A stretch of 64,000 nucleotides of DNA from Edwardsiella piscicida. GTDB taxonomy: Bacteria; Pseudomonadota; Gammaproteobacteria; Enterobacterales; Enterobacteriaceae. Positions within the stretch are counted from its first letter, which is position 1; the number at the start of each line of letters is the position of its first letter. Below are positions 18,390 through 29,177 of the stretch, in pieces. The stretch covers positions 1,881,503-1,945,502 of the forward strand of contig NZ_MPNU01000001.1 of the NCBI RefSeq assembly GCF_001896205.1, given 5' to 3'. The position numbers and the translations under genes are program-made. The notes beneath the pieces are model-generated. The model saw only the letters and a list, made by a program, of their open reading frames with translations. It made no database searches and was not told the origin of the DNA.

Positions 18390-18737
18390 ATGAAAACGAT
18401 GATTAAAGTAACTTTATGCGCGGCGTTGGTCATGGCGAGCGGTGCCCCGGCGCTGGCGGCGCAGAGCGCCCATCAGCACGACCAGGCGATGGCCGCCGAT
18501 CTTTCTGCGGCGCCGCAGATCACGACCCGCGGCGAGGTGAAGGCGATCGATCTGCAGAGTAACAAGATCACTCTCAGCCATCCGGCGATACCCGAAGTGG
18601 ACTGGCCGGCGATGACCATGCGCTTTACGTTCGACCAGGAGAGCCAGGTGGCGGGGCTAAAGGTCGGCGATCGGGTGACGTTTTCATTTGTTCAGCAAGG
18701 CGCGATCTCTCGGTTGACCGCCATTCATGTCATCTGA
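18390..18737 (+). CDS. cusF: Periplasmic Cu(I)/Ag(I) chaperone CusF
   Basis: This 115-residue exported metallochaperone hands Cu(I) or Ag(I) to CusB. The ATG at 18390 was chosen: TGGAG lies 8 bp before it, and the alternative GTG at 18381 overlaps that site. The signal peptide ends at about ALA (residue 23). The metal site is intact, with His64, Trp72, Met75 and Met77 in HPAIPEVDWPAMTMRF. These have the spacing of E. coli CusF H36/W44/M47/M49, including the tryptophan that caps the metal by cation-pi contact. The OB-fold C-terminal half (VGDRVTFSFVQQGAISRLTAI) is complete. Confidence 0.95.
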   Translation: MKTMIKVTLCAALVMASGAPALAAQSAHQHDQAMAADLSAAPQITTRGEVKAIDLQSNKITLSHPAIPEVDWPAMTMRFTFDQESQVAGLKVGDRVTFSFVQQGAISRLTAIHVI

Positions 18738-18834
18738 CCGCGGCGATGCTATTTATGCCGGTGATCCTCGAGGGCGCACCGGCCGTTCGACTCTGCGGCC
18801 GTCGTGAATGACCGGCGCGCGAATGGGGATTGTC

Positions 18835-20148
18835 ATGCCTGCTCTAAATATAAAGTATGCCGCGGCGCTTGCCGGCGGCCTTATTCTGGGTGCGGCGATC
18901 ACCGTTGCCCTGTATCCATATCTGAATCTGACGTCGTCAGCCACCGCGACGTCGGCGCCCGCCGAACGCCGCGTACTATTCTGGTATGACCCGATGAAGC
19001 CCGATGTCAAATTCGATCAGCCGGGTAAATCCCCCTTTATGGACATGGATCTGGTACCGAGATACGCCGACGAGGGCGGCGACGCGGGGCAAGAGAGCGG
19101 GGTTCGCATCGATCCCGCCCAGCGGCAGAATCTGGGGCTGAAGACGGCCACGGTGCGCCGGGGGACGCTGCGCGACGCCCTGACGCTGCCCGCCACCATC
19201 AGCTTTAACGAGTATCAATACGCGATCGTGCAGGCGCGAGCGGAGGGGTTTGTCGAGAAGGTCTACCCGTTGACCAACGGCGATCGTATCGCGCGCGGCA
19301 GCCCGCTGGTCGATATCACCCTCCCGGCCTGGGTCGAGGCGCAGAGCGAATATCTGCTGCTGAGCCCATCGGGGGAGGATCAGGCGGCGCAGCGCCAGGG
19401 CGTTCTGGAGCGCCTGCGCCTGAGCGGGATGCCGGAAGAGGATATTCAGCGCCTGCGCACCGCGCGGCGCATCCAGACGCGCTTTACTCTGCGCGCGCCG
19501 ATCGACGGGGTGATCACCGCCTTCGATCTGCGCGCCGGGATGAACTTCTCCAAGGATAAGACGGTGGCGCAGATCCAGGGTATCGACCCGGTCTGGGTCA
19601 GCGCCGCGCTGCCGGAGGCGATGGCCGCGCAGCTGAACGCGGATAGCCGCTTCGAGCTGGCGGTGCCGGCCTATCCACAGCAGCGCTTCTCGGTGCGCGA
19701 CTGGCGCACGCTGCCCAGCGCCGATCCGACGACGCGCACCCTGCAGATTCGCCTGGCGGTGGCGAATCCCGACGGCAGGCTGAAGCCCGGGATGAACGCC
19801 ACGCTGCGTCTTGAGACGCAGAGCCCGCCGCTGCTGCTGATCCCCGCCCAGGCGATCGTCGATAGCGGCGACGAGCAGCATGTGATCACCGTGACGCAGG
19901 ACGGGCGCTTCCTGCCGAAGCGCGTCGCGGTGGCGCAGGAGGCGCAGCAGCAGGCGGGGATCGCCGCGGGGCTGACGGAGGGAGAGTCGGTGGTGGTCAA
20001 CGGCCTGTTCCTGATCGACTCGGAGGCCAGCATCAGCGGGGCGCTGGCGCGTATGCGTCAGGCGAGCGCGGGGGAGACCGCCTCATCCGCCGTCGCACCG
20101 GAGCCCATCGCGTCGCACGTCGGACACGGAGACGCACGCCATGATTGA
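18835..20148 (+). CDS. cusB: Membrane-fusion protein CusB of the Cus efflux pump
   Basis: This periplasmic adaptor links CusA to CusC and activates the pump on receiving metal from CusF. The start is uncertain. The ATG at 18835 has GGGGA 5 bp upstream, whereas in-frame ATGs at 18808 and 18823 lack a clear site; the choice changes length from 437 to 446. An N-terminal membrane anchor is followed by LFWYDPM and FMDMDLVP, whose three methionines correspond to the E. coli CusB metal site. The hairpin and barrel regions follow ([41 protein letters not shown]). It overlaps cusA by 8 bp. Confidence 0.94.
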   Translation: MPALNIKYAAALAGGLILGAAITVALYPYLNLTSSATATSAPAERRVLFWYDPMKPDVKFDQPGKSPFMDMDLVPRYADEGGDAGQESGVRIDPAQRQNLGLKTATVRRGTLRDALTLPATISFNEYQYAIVQARAEGFVEKVYPLTNGDRIARGSPLVDITLPAWVEAQSEYLLLSPSGEDQAAQRQGVLERLRLSGMPEEDIQRLRTARRIQTRFTLRAPIDGVITAFDLRAGMNFSKDKTVAQIQGIDPVWVSAALPEAMAAQLNADSRFELAVPAYPQQRFSVRDWRTLPSADPTTRTLQIRLAVANPDGRLKPGMNATLRLETQSPPLLLIPAQAIVDSGDEQHVITVTQDGRFLPKRVAVAQEAQQQAGIAAGLTEGESVVVNGLFLIDSEASISGALARMRQASAGETASSAVAPEPIASHVGHGDARHD

Positions 20149-23100
20149 ATGGATTATTCGACGCTCGGTGGCGAACCGTTTCCTGGTGATGATGGGCGTC
20201 CTGTTCCTCAGCCTCTGGGGCGGTTGGACCATCGCTAACACGCCGGTGGATGCGCTGCCCGACCTCTCCGACGTCCAGGTGATCATCAAGACCAGTTACC
20301 CGGGGCAGGCCCCGCAGCTGGTGGAGGATCAGGTTACCTATCCACTGAGCACCACCATGCTGTCGGTGCCGGGCGCCAAGACGGTGCGCGGCTTCTCCCA
20401 GTTCGGCACCTCCTATGTCTATGTGATCTTCGCCGATGGCACCGACCTCTACTGGGCGCGCTCGCGGGTATTGGAGTACCTGAATCAGGTGCAGGGCAAG
20501 CTGCCGGCGGGGGTCAGCGCGGAGATCGGGCCCGATGCCACCGGGGTCGGCTGGATCTTCGAGTATGCGCTGCTGGATAAGCACGGGCGGCACGATCTGG
20601 CCGAGCTGCGCTCGCTGCAGGATTGGTTCCTGAAGTATGAGCTGAAGACCATCCCCAACGTCGCCGAGGTCGCCTCGGTCGGTGGGGTGGTGAAGCAGTA
20701 TCAGATCCAGGTCGATCCGCTGAAGCTGGCGCAGTACGGCATCCGTCTGGCGGAGGTGAAGCAGGCCGTCGGCTCATCCAACCAGGAGGCGGGCGGCGCG
20801 TCGCTGGAGCTGGCCGAGGCGGAGTATATGGTGCGGGCCAGCGGCTACCTGCGCACCCTCGACGATGTGAACCACATCGTCTTAAAGAGCGGCCCGGATG
20901 GCGTGCCGGTCTATCTGCAGGACGTCGCGCGGGTCCAGATCGGGCCGGAGATGCGCCGGGGGATCGCCGAGCTGAATGGCGAGGGCGAGGTGGCCGGCGG
21001 GGTGGTGATCCTTCGCTCGGGTGAGAATGCCCGTCAGGTGATCACGGCGGTGAAGGCGAAGCTGGCCACACTGCAGGGCAGTCTGCCGCCGGGGGTGGAG
21101 GTGGTGACAACCTATGACCGCAGCCAGCTGATCGATCGGGCCATCGATAACCTGAGCGCCAAGCTGATCGAGGAGTTTATCGTGGTGGCGCTGGTCTGCG
21201 CCCTGTTTCTGTGGCACGTACGCTCGGCGCTGGTGGCGATCGTCTCCCTACCGCTGGGGCTGTGCATCGCTTTTATCATCATGCGTTACCAGGGGCTGAA
21301 CGCCAATATCATGTCGCTGGGGGGGATCGCCATCGCGGTGGGGGCGATGGTCGATGCGGCGATTGTGATGATCGAGAACGCCCATAAGCGTCTGGAGGAG
21401 TGGGCGCATCGTCATCCCGAGCGGCCTATCGACAACGCGACCCGCTGGCGGGTGATCACGGATGCCGCGGTCGAGGTGGGGCCGGCGCTGTTTATCAGCC
21501 TGCTGATCATCACGCTCTCCTTCATCCCGATCTTTACCCTCGAAGGGCAGGAGGGGCGGCTGTTCGGCCCGCTGGCCTTCACCAAGACCTACGCCATGGC
21601 CGGCGCGGCGGCGCTGGCGATCGTCGTCATCCCGATCCTGATGGGGTTCTGGATCCGGGGCGATATTCCGCCGGAGAGCCGTAATCCCCTGAACCGTTTT
21701 CTGATCCGCGTCTATCACCCGCTGCTGCTTGCCGTGCTGCGCTGGCCGCGGCTCACCCTGCTGGCGGCGGCGCTGTCGATGGTGACGGTGATCTGGCCGC
21801 TGGAGCGCATCGGCGGCGAGTTTTTGCCGAACATCAATGAGGGCGATCTGCTGTACATGCCCTCGACGCTGCCGGGGATCTCGCCGGCCCAGGCGGCGCA
21901 GCTGCTACAGACCACGGATAAGCTGATCAGGCAGGTGCCGGAGGTGGCCAGCGTCTTTGGTAAGAGCGGGAAGGCGGAGAGCGCGACCGACTCGGCGCCG
22001 CTGGAAATGATCGAGACCACCATTCAGCTGAAGCCGCAGGGTCAGTGGCGTCCGGGAATGACGATGGACAAGATCATCGCCGAGCTCGACGCCACGGTGC
22101 GCCTGCCGGGGCTGGCCAACCTGTGGGTTCCGCCGATCCGCAACCGCATCGACATGCTCTCCACCGGCATCAAGAGCCCGATCGGCATCAAGGTATCGGG
22201 CACCGTGTTAGCCGACATCGACGCCACGGCCCAGCGTATCGAGGCGGTGGCGAAGGGGGTCCCCGGGGTGGTCTCGGCGCTGGCGGAGCGCTTGGAGGGA
22301 GGGCGCTACATCGATATTCAGATCCAGCGCCAGCGGGCCGCCCGCTATGGGATGACGGTAGGCGACGTGCAGCTGTTTGTCTCATCGGCCATCGGCGGGG
22401 CGATGGTCGGCGAGACCGTCGAAGGGGTGGCGCGCTACCCGATTGCGATCCGCTATCCCCAGGCGTGGAGGAACTCGCCCGAGGCGCTGCGTCAGCTGCC
22501 GATCCTGACGCCCCTAAAGCAACAGATCACCCTGGGGGATGTGGCCGAGGTGCGCGTGGTCTCCGGGCCGACGATGCTGAAGACGGAGAATGCCCGTCCG
22601 GCCAGCTGGATCTATATCGATGCCCGCGGGCGCGATATGGTCTCGGTGGTCGAGGATCTGAAGACGGCGATCCAGCGCCAGGTCACTCTGGCGCCGGGCA
22701 CCAGCGTTAGCTTCTCCGGTCAGTTCGAGCTGCTGGAGCACGCCAACCGCAAGCTGATGCTGATGGTGCCGATGACGCTGGTGATCATCTTCGTACTGCT
22801 CTATCTGGCCTTTCGGCGGGTAGAAGAGGCGCTGCTGATCCTGATGAGCCTGCCCTTCGCCCTGGTGGGCGGCATCTGGTTCCTCTACTGGCAGGGGTTC
22901 CATCTGTCGGTTGCCACCGGCACCGGCTTTATCGCCCTGGCCGGCGTGGCCGCCGAGTTTGGCGTGGTGATGCTGATGTACCTGCGCCAGGCCATCGAGC
23001 AGGATCCGGCGCTGAGCCACGCCGAGCGCTTTACCCCGGCCGCGCTGGATGAGGCGCTGTACCACGGCGCGGTGCTGCGGGTGCGCCCCAAGGCGATGAC

Positions 23101-23308
23101 CGTGGCGGTGATCATCGCCGGTCTGCTGCCGATTCTGTGGGGAAGCGGGGCGGGCTCCGAGGTGATGAGCCGCATCGCGGCGCCGATGATCGGCGGGATG
23201 ATCACCGCGCCGCTGCTGTCGCTGTTCATCATTCCGGCGGCCTATAAGCTGATCTGGCTGCGTCGCCATCACCTCGGCGCGTCCTGCGCGGCCGATCCGC
23301 GCGAGTGA
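20141..23308 (+). CDS. cusA: Heavy-metal RND efflux transporter CusA
   Basis: This 1055-residue proton-driven RND pump of the HME subfamily exports Cu(I)/Ag(I). It has the 12-segment layout with two large periplasmic loops. The proton-relay Asp lies in [13 protein letters not shown] in the fourth membrane segment. Methionines of the transport relay are visible in [17 protein letters not shown] and NRIDMLSTG, matching E. coli M573, M623 and M672 regions. The ATG overlaps the cusB stop by 8 bp, so translation is coupled. It ends 30 bp before the convergent cfa stop with no obvious T-rich terminator. Confidence 0.96.
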   Translation: MIEWIIRRSVANRFLVMMGVLFLSLWGGWTIANTPVDALPDLSDVQVIIKTSYPGQAPQLVEDQVTYPLSTTMLSVPGAKTVRGFSQFGTSYVYVIFADGTDLYWARSRVLEYLNQVQGKLPAGVSAEIGPDATGVGWIFEYALLDKHGRHDLAELRSLQDWFLKYELKTIPNVAEVASVGGVVKQYQIQVDPLKLAQYGIRLAEVKQAVGSSNQEAGGASLELAEAEYMVRASGYLRTLDDVNHIVLKSGPDGVPVYLQDVARVQIGPEMRRGIAELNGEGEVAGGVVILRSGENARQVITAVKAKLATLQGSLPPGVEVVTTYDRSQLIDRAIDNLSAKLIEEFIVVALVCALFLWHVRSALVAIVSLPLGLCIAFIIMRYQGLNANIMSLGGIAIAVGAMVDAAIVMIENAHKRLEEWAHRHPERPIDNATRWRVITDAAVEVGPALFISLLIITLSFIPIFTLEGQEGRLFGPLAFTKTYAMAGAAALAIVVIPILMGFWIRGDIPPESRNPLNRFLIRVYHPLLLAVLRWPRLTLLAAALSMVTVIWPLERIGGEFLPNINEGDLLYMPSTLPGISPAQAAQLLQTTDKLIRQVPEVASVFGKSGKAESATDSAPLEMIETTIQLKPQGQWRPGMTMDKIIAELDATVRLPGLANLWVPPIRNRIDMLSTGIKSPIGIKVSGTVLADIDATAQRIEAVAKGVPGVVSALAERLEGGRYIDIQIQRQRAARYGMTVGDVQLFVSSAIGGAMVGETVEGVARYPIAIRYPQAWRNSPEALRQLPILTPLKQQITLGDVAEVRVVSGPTMLKTENARPASWIYIDARGRDMVSVVEDLKTAIQRQVTLAPGTSVSFSGQFELLEHANRKLMLMVPMTLVIIFVLLYLAFRRVEEALLILMSLPFALVGGIWFLYWQGFHLSVATGTGFIALAGVAAEFGVVMLMYLRQAIEQDPALSHAERFTPAALDEALYHGAVLRVRPKAMTVAVIIAGLLPILWGSGAGSEVMSRIAAPMIGGMITAPLLSLFIIPAAYKLIWLRRHHLGASCAADPRE

Positions 23309-23337
23309 ATAGACGCACCGCCGTGTCGCTCGGGCGT

Positions 23338-24489
23338 TTAGCGCGCGACGCGCAGGCCGCCGCAGACGCCCTGCGGGGAGAATAGCACCTGCCAAAGCTG
23401 GATGTCGCGGGCGCGGAATGCGCCCGCACAGGCGGCAAGATAGTAGTTGAACATGCGAAAGAAGCGCGCGGAGTAGTTCGCCTTCAGCTGGGGCCAGGCG
23501 GCGTTGAAGCGCTGCTGCCAGGCCATCAGGGTACGATCGTAGTCGGCGCCGAGGTTGTGCCAGTCCTCCATCACGAACCGCGCTTCGCTGGCGTCGGCGA
23601 TATGGCGCAGCGACGGCAGACAGCCGTTGGGGAAAATGTATTTATTGATCCAGGGATCGACATCCGGGGTGGTGTGGTTGGCGCCGATGGTGTGCAGCAG
23701 GAACAGCCCGTCATCCTTCAGATTTCGCCGCGCCACGGCGAAGTAGGCGTCGTAGTTCTTCGGCCCCACGTGCTCAAACATGCCCACGGAGACGATGCGG
23801 TCATAGCGGGCGTGGAGATCGCGGTAGTCCTGCAGCAGGATCTGTACCTCCAGCCCCTGGCAACGCGCGGCGGCCAGCTTTTGCTGTTCGGCCGAGATGG
23901 TCACGCCGTGCACGCGCACCCCGTACCGACGAGCGGCGTAGGCCGCCAGACCACCCCAGCCGCAGCCGATATCCAGCAGCGTCATGCCCGGTCGCAGCTG
24001 CAGCTTTTCACAGATCAGGTGCAGCTTATCCTGCTGTGCCTGCTCCAGGGTATCGGCCTGTTTCCAGTAGGCGCAGGAGTACTGCATCGCGGGGTCGAGC
24101 ATCAGGCTGAACAGATCGTTGCCCAGATCGTAGTGCTCACGCCCGACCTGCCACGCCCGGCGCCGGGACTGCAGGTTAGCCAACCTGGCGCCGACGACGC
24201 GCAGGGTATCACGGAAATGGTGCGGCATTTGCTGCTGCAGACCGGCGCGCAGCGCTTTATCAAAGAAGATATCGAGTCGATCGCACTGCCACCAGCCGTC
24301 CATATAGCTTTCGCCCAGCCCCAACGACCCCTGCTGTAGCACGCGCTTGAAAAAGAGGGGGTGATTAACGCGGATATCATATGGGCGATCACCGTTAACC
24401 CGGATACCGGCCCGACTGAGCATCTCACTGACGATGCGGTACCCGGCATCGCGCTGCACGCCGCTACTCTCCACGCACGATGAACTCAT
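23338..24489 (-). CDS. cfa: Cyclopropane-fatty-acyl-phospholipid synthase
   Basis: This 383-residue SAM-dependent enzyme methylenates unsaturated acyl chains of membrane phospholipids, an acid- and stationary-phase adaptation. The N-terminal lipid-binding region (GSLGLGESYMDGWWQCDRLD) is followed by YSCAYWK with the conserved cysteine, and by the SAM motif LLDIGCGWGGLAAYAA. FEHVGPKNYDAYF and GANHTTPDVDPWINKYIFP are family signatures. Start and length match E. coli Cfa (382). The 200-bp gap to punC should contain the promoter; I did not identify a sigma-S site with confidence. Confidence 0.96.
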   Translation of the reverse strand: MSSSCVESSGVQRDAGYRIVSEMLSRAGIRVNGDRPYDIRVNHPLFFKRVLQQGSLGLGESYMDGWWQCDRLDIFFDKALRAGLQQQMPHHFRDTLRVVGARLANLQSRRRAWQVGREHYDLGNDLFSLMLDPAMQYSCAYWKQADTLEQAQQDKLHLICEKLQLRPGMTLLDIGCGWGGLAAYAARRYGVRVHGVTISAEQQKLAAARCQGLEVQILLQDYRDLHARYDRIVSVGMFEHVGPKNYDAYFAVARRNLKDDGLFLLHTIGANHTTPDVDPWINKYIFPNGCLPSLRHIADASEARFVMEDWHNLGADYDRTLMAWQQRFNAAWPQLKANYSARFFRMFNYYLAACAGAFRARDIQLWQVLFSPQGVCGGLRVAR

Positions 24490-24691
24490 AGTGTCTCCCT
24501 TGCCAAATCAGATGGACGGTCAGCCTAATCGTATCGCCGGCTTCAGCGAGCGGAGGGCTGCCGTTGCCGGGCTGCGCAAAACGCAGGACTGGTCACATTC
24601 TGTTCAGTATAGGACGGCGGGAAAGGGGGCTCAAGGGAGGCGGGAAACATCGCCAGACGCGCGGGGAGACCCCAGCGCGCCGGCGTGGAAA

Positions 24692-25906
24692 TCAGCGGCG
24701 GGAGAGGGAGTGTTGGCCCTGCTGCATCTCGCGGCGTTTTTCCAGCATGGTAGTGACGCTGTCACTTTTAAGCCAATACCCCAGCACCACCAGCGGAATG
24801 GTGCCGGCCATGATGGCGGTGGTCGCCAGCAGCGGCATGTGGATCAGCGCCGATACCAGCAGGCTGGCCAGGAAGCAGACGCCCAGCTGCAGCGTGTTCT
24901 GCAGCGCCGCCGCCTTGCCGCTGTTGTTCGGGAAGGGCGTCAGGGCGCTGGCCACCACGATGGGATAGATAGCGCCGTTCATCATCGCCATGACGCAGAA
25001 CGGTACCAGCAGCGCCAGCAGACCGGGCTGGTAGCTGAGGGCCATCACCAGCATCGCCAGCATGCTCAGCGAGTAGATAACCAGCAGCCACGGCAGCAGC
25101 AGGGTACCGCCGATGCGGCTCAGCAGCGCCCGACAGCCGTAGCCACCCAGCAGGAAGGCGATGGTCTGCGGCACATAGCTCAGGCCGATATCGTTCGGGC
25201 TGTACCCCATCTCGCCCAGAATAAACGGCGAGCCGGTCAGCCAGGCGAAGAAGCCAGCGGAGCAGGCGGCGTAGATCAGGACGTTGCCGCTAAAGATATT
25301 GGAGCGCATCAGGCGCAGGAAACCGATGCGCGGTGCCTGACGGTTCGCCGCCGCCCGGTGCTCCTGCAGACGCAGGGTTGGGATCATCAGCAGCAGGGTG
25401 ATGGCGAACAGCACGGCGAAGATGGCCTGCCATTCAAAGTGGTTGAGCAGCCAGGCGCCGAGCAGCGGCGCCAGCGCCGGCGAGAGGGCCACCAGCGGCA
25501 TAACCGTCGCGAAGACGCGGTTCGCGACCCCTTTGCTGTAGCGATCGATAACCAAAGCCTGCCAGGTGACCGCCGCGGAGCAGACCCCGACGGCCTGCAC
25601 GAAGCGCAGGATCAGCAGCTGGGTCGTATTGCCGACCCACAGCATCCCCAGGCAGGCCAGCGCGAACATGCCCAGCCCTAGCAGCAGAACCGGCTTGCGT
25701 CCGATGCGATCGGAGAGCGGCCCCCACAGCAGCTGTGCAAAGGCAAAGCCGGCCAGAAAGATGCTCAGGCTGGCGCTGATGGCGCCGGCGGAGGCGCCCA
25801 GATCGTGGCGCATGGCACCAAAGGCGGGCAGATACATATCGGTGGCCAGATATCCCAGCATACTGAGGCCAGCCAGATAGACCATGAAACCTGATTTACT
25901 TCTCAT
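24692..25906 (-). CDS. punC: MFS purine-nucleoside transporter PunC (formerly YdhC)
   Basis: This 404-residue Bcr/CflA-type major facilitator has 12 membrane segments. The MFS motif A region reads [19 protein letters not shown], and [19 protein letters not shown] is typical of the subfamily at the N-terminus. It closely resembles E. coli PunC, a purine-nucleoside importer activated by the adjacent LysR protein PunR. The order punR divergent from punC, then cfa, is conserved with E. coli. A perfect matS site (24753-24765) lies within its C-terminal coding sequence. Confidence 0.9.
   Translation of the reverse strand: MRSKSGFMVYLAGLSMLGYLATDMYLPAFGAMRHDLGASAGAISASLSIFLAGFAFAQLLWGPLSDRIGRKPVLLLGLGMFALACLGMLWVGNTTQLLILRFVQAVGVCSAAVTWQALVIDRYSKGVANRVFATVMPLVALSPALAPLLGAWLLNHFEWQAIFAVLFAITLLLMIPTLRLQEHRAAANRQAPRIGFLRLMRSNIFSGNVLIYAACSAGFFAWLTGSPFILGEMGYSPNDIGLSYVPQTIAFLLGGYGCRALLSRIGGTLLLPWLLVIYSLSMLAMLVMALSYQPGLLALLVPFCVMAMMNGAIYPIVVASALTPFPNNSGKAAALQNTLQLGVCFLASLLVSALIHMPLLATTAIMAGTIPLVVLGYWLKSDSVTTMLEKRREMQQGQHSLSRR
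24753..24765. other. matS site inside punC
   Basis: GTGACGCTGTCAC matches the matS consensus GTGACRNYGTCAC perfectly. It lies 15.4 kb from the putA site. Confidence 0.75.
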
Positions 25907-26045
25907 TATTTTGACTCGTTATGAATATGTTGCAGGCGGAGAATGTGACGAGTGAGAGTTTATGGGCTGACGTCAGCGTTGTGAAACGCTATTATTTGGC
26001 ATGATGGATGAAAATTTTTGAAAGCAGAATGGCGAGGGGCTGAGC

Positions 26046-26960
26046 ATGTGGTCAGAATATTCGCTGGAGGTCGTGGATGCGGTCGCCCGCACCGGGAGCT
26101 TTAGCGCGGCAGCGCAGGAGCTGCATAGGGTGCCCTCTGCCGTCAGCTATACCGTACGTCAGCTGGAGAACTGGCTGGCGGTACCGCTGTTTGAACGACG
26201 TCACCGTGACGTTGAGTTGACCGAGGCCGGGGCGTTTTTTGTCGATGAAGCCCGCAGTATTATCAAAAAAATGCATGCCACCCGACGTCAGTGTCAGCAG
26301 GTCGCCAACGGTTGGCGCGGTCAGTTCCACGTCGCAGTGGATCGCATCGTGCGTCCGCAGCGCTGCCAGCAGCTGGTAGTGGACTTTTATCGTCACTTTC
26401 CCGATATGGAGCTGATGATCCACAGCGAGGTGTTTAACGGTGTGTGGGATGCCCTGATCAACGGGCGGGTCGAGGTGGCGATCGGGGCGACGCGGGCGGT
26501 GCCCGCCGGCGGGCGCTATGCTTTCCGCGATATGGGCTTTCTGCGCTGGCGCTGCGTGGTCAGCCCCGACCACCCGCTGGCCGCGTTTGACGGCGAGGTG
26601 GACGACGACCGCCTGCGCCCCTTTCCGGCGCTGAGCATCGAGGATACCTCGCGGACGTTACCCAAGCGGGATACCTGGCTGCTCGATAATCAGCGGCGTC
26701 TGGTGGCGCCGGACTGGCCGTGCGCCATCGACTGTCTGGAGGCCGGGCTTTGCGTCGGCCTGATGCCGGCCCACGCCGCCGAGCCGCTGATTGCCGCGGG
26801 GCGTCTGCACGCGCTGCGGCTGTGCCAGTCGTTTCCCGACAGCGCCTGCTGCGTGACCTGGCAAGATCACAGCCGCTCACCGGCCCTAGAGTGGCTGCTG
26901 GCCTACCTGGGCGATACCCGCACCATGAACCAGGAGTGGCTTATGCCGCAGCCAGCGTGA
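26046..26960 (+). CDS. punR: LysR-type regulator PunR (formerly YdhB), activator of punC
   Basis: This 304-residue LysR-family regulator has an N-terminal winged helix-turn-helix (about residues 3-60, VVDAVARTGSFSAAAQELHRVPSAVSYTVRQLENWL) and a C-terminal periplasmic-binding-like effector domain. It is divergent from punC across a 139-bp promoter gap, the usual arrangement for a LysR activator and its target. In E. coli PunR activates punC for growth on purine nucleosides. Its last 20 bases overlap tail-to-tail with the convergent ynjD, which in E. coli lies elsewhere. Confidence 0.9.
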   Translation: MWSEYSLEVVDAVARTGSFSAAAQELHRVPSAVSYTVRQLENWLAVPLFERRHRDVELTEAGAFFVDEARSIIKKMHATRRQCQQVANGWRGQFHVAVDRIVRPQRCQQLVVDFYRHFPDMELMIHSEVFNGVWDALINGRVEVAIGATRAVPAGGRYAFRDMGFLRWRCVVSPDHPLAAFDGEVDDDRLRPFPALSIEDTSRTLPKRDTWLLDNQRRLVAPDWPCAIDCLEAGLCVGLMPAHAAEPLIAAGRLHALRLCQSFPDSACCVTWQDHSRSPALEWLLAYLGDTRTMNQEWLMPQPA

Positions 26961-27564
26961 CGATCCGTCCGCCGGGCGGAACGTCGGCGCGATCGTGGGT
27001 GACCAGGATCGCGGGAATGGCGCGTTCGGCGATCTGCTGATAGACCCAGCGGCGAAAGCGGCGGCGCAGCGGGGCGTCCAGACGGGAGAAGGGCTCATCG
27101 AGCAGCAGGACCGAGGGCGCGGCCAACAGGGTACGCAGCACGCTGATGCGCGCCCGCTGTCCCCCGGAGAGGGCGGCGGGATAGCAGTCGCCCCGCTCGG
27201 TCAGCTCCGCCTGCTGCAGCGCTTGCGTCACCGCCGCCTTCGACGCCCCCGGCGGTAGGGCGAAATGCAGATTTTGCGCCACCGTCAGGTGGGGGAACAG
27301 AACATCATCCTGAAACAGCAGCCCGATCCCGCGCTGCCAGGGCGGCAGGCGGCTCAGGCTGCGCCGATCCAGCCAGACCTCGCCGCGGACGAACAGCGGC
27401 GGCTGTAGATGGCCGCCGATCCCGGCCAGCAGGGTGGATTTGCCGCAGCCGCTGGGGCCCATCAGCGTGACGAGCTCCCCCGGCGACACCGTCAAGGTCA
27501 GCGGCGCCAGCAGGGGGCGCCCCGCCAGTTCGACGCGCAGCTGGTTGAGATTAAGGGTGGCCAT
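26941..27564 (-). CDS. ynjD: ABC transporter ATP-binding protein YnjD
   Basis: This 207-residue ATPase has Walker A GPSGCGKSTLL, signature LSGGQRARISVLR, Walker B VLLLDEP and the switch His in VTHDRADVP, so all catalytic elements are intact. The ATG at 27564 gives MATLNLNQLRVELAGRPLL and overlaps the ynjC stop by 14 bp; longer in-frame starts lie inside ynjC. Sequence and its place after a double permease fit YnjD of the uncharacterised ynjBCD system. The substrate is unknown. It overlaps punR by 20 bp at the 3' ends. Confidence 0.85.
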   Translation of the reverse strand: MATLNLNQLRVELAGRPLLAPLTLTVSPGELVTLMGPSGCGKSTLLAGIGGHLQPPLFVRGEVWLDRRSLSRLPPWQRGIGLLFQDDVLFPHLTVAQNLHFALPPGASKAAVTQALQQAELTERGDCYPAALSGGQRARISVLRTLLAAPSVLLLDEPFSRLDAPLRRRFRRWVYQQIAERAIPAILVTHDRADVPPGGRIVTLAAA

Positions 27565-29173
27565 GCGACGTTGCTCCTCGTATACCGCGCAGCGGTAGCC
27601 ATAGCGCCAGCAAAAATGCCGGCAGCGGTAGCAGGGTTTGCCATAGGGCGCCGATGGCGGCCAGGCGCCGATCGATGCCGCTGGCATAGGCGACGGTTTC
27701 CGTGGCCAGCGTCGGCAGCCGCCCGGCGCCCAGCCCCAGCGTCGGCAGATACATGCCGACGCTGACCGCGAGGCCAAAGGCCATCGCCAGCAGCAGCGCC
27801 GGCAGCATCTGCGGCAGCTTAATCCGGTAAAAGGCCTGCCAGGGCGTCTTACCCAACGCCAGCGCCACCTGGGTCTGACGCGTATCGAAACGCAGCCAGG
27901 CACCGGACAGCGTCAGCAGGTAGTAGGGGGTGACGAACAGCAGCTGGCCATAGATAACCAGCGGGTAGCTGCCCAGCAGTTGGCTGCGGGCGGCGAAATA
28001 CTGTAGACCGAAGATCAGCCCCATCTGCGGCAGCAGCAGCGGCAGCAGCAGCCAGGCGCCGGGGGCCCGTCGCCTCAGGGTATACCACTCCAGCGTGCCG
28101 AGCGCCAGGATCAGCGCCAGCAGGTTGACCGCCAGCGCGATGCACAGGGTATGCCACAGCGGGGCGCTCCAGTCACTGACGCTGTACAGCCAGCTGTCAT
28201 AGCGCCACTGCCGCGGCCAGCGTTGCGCAAAGGGCCAGCGCTGAGCCAGGGAAATCAGCACCAGCATCAGGTAGGCCGCGGCGGCCAGCGCCAGCGCCAA
28301 AGGCCAAAAGGCGGCGTAGGGCGCAGGCCCACCGCGGGCGACGCGCCGTCGCGGGGGACGGTGACCCACGGCGACCCACAGGCGTTCAATGCCATACCAG
28401 AGCAGCAGCGCCAGCGCGTTTAAGAGCATCAGCAGCAGCGCCCCGAGGGCCGCCAGCGCCGTCTGTCCACCGTCGGCAATCCACTGCCACAGCAGCTGCG
28501 CAAACAGCAGTGGCCGCTGCGGACCGAGCAGCTGCGCCAGATCCAGCGCCGACAGGGCAAAGGCCAGGACGCAGAACATGGGCAGGCGTAGCCCCGGCAG
28601 CAGCTGCGGCACCACGATGCGCCACCAGCCCTGCGCCGGGGGATAGCCCAGCGCGGCGCTGATGCGCAGCTGCCGCTGCGCGGCGCAGCGGGCGGCCAGA
28701 TTCAGGGTAAGCAGATAGAAAAAGGGGGTCTCTTTTAACAGCAGGAGCAGCGAGAGGCTCAGGCCGTAGGGATCGTTGGGAAGCGGCAGATCGGGCGGCT
28801 GCTGCCAGTCAAACAGCGGCGCCATCAGGCGCCACAGCAGGCCGGTTGGCGCCAGCAGCATCAGCAGGCCGGTGGCCAGGGCGATGTGGGGGGCTGCCAG
28901 CAGCAGCGCCGGCGCCAGCGTGTGCTGACGCTGACGCCGTAGGGTGAGCCCGGCCAGCGCCAGCGCCAGCAGCAGGGCGCCGCCGGAGGCGCCTAGCGCT
29001 ATCCACAGCGACAGAGCCAGGCTGCGGCCCAGCGCGGGCCACTGCAGCAGCTGCAGCAGCGCCTGTCCCGCATTTTGCTCGGTCAGCGGCAGTAGGGTCG
29101 CCGGAACCATCGCCGCCAGCGGCAGCGCGCCGGACAGCAGCACCAGCGCGGGAAACAGGACCAGCCGGGACAC
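27551..29173 (-). CDS. ynjC: Fused double permease of an ABC importer, YnjC
   Basis: This protein of about 540 residues has two tandem binding-protein-dependent permease domains, each with about six membrane segments. EAA-like loops are visible (LRISAALGYPPAQGWWRIVVPQL and VALALGKTPWQAFYRIKLPQM). I chose the GTG at 29173, 4 bp after the purR stop, because it opens straight into the first hydrophobic segment (VSRLVLFPALVLLSGALPLAA). The frame stays open to 29314 inside purR. The layout fits YnjC (511 in E. coli). No ynjB-type binding protein is present next to it. The tight spacing suggests translation coupled to purR. Confidence 0.82.
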   Translation of the reverse strand: MSRLVLFPALVLLSGALPLAAMVPATLLPLTEQNAGQALLQLLQWPALGRSLALSLWIALGASGGALLLALALAGLTLRRQRQHTLAPALLLAAPHIALATGLLMLLAPTGLLWRLMAPLFDWQQPPDLPLPNDPYGLSLSLLLLLKETPFFYLLTLNLAARCAAQRQLRISAALGYPPAQGWWRIVVPQLLPGLRLPMFCVLAFALSALDLAQLLGPQRPLLFAQLLWQWIADGGQTALAALGALLLMLLNALALLLWYGIERLWVAVGHRPPRRRVARGGPAPYAAFWPLALALAAAAYLMLVLISLAQRWPFAQRWPRQWRYDSWLYSVSDWSAPLWHTLCIALAVNLLALILALGTLEWYTLRRRAPGAWLLLPLLLPQMGLIFGLQYFAARSQLLGSYPLVIYGQLLFVTPYYLLTLSGAWLRFDTRQTQVALALGKTPWQAFYRIKLPQMLPALLLAMAFGLAVSVGMYLPTLGLGAGRLPTLATETVAYASGIDRRLAAIGALWQTLLPLPAFLLALWLPLRGIRGATSHGHP

Positions 29174-29177
29174 GCGC

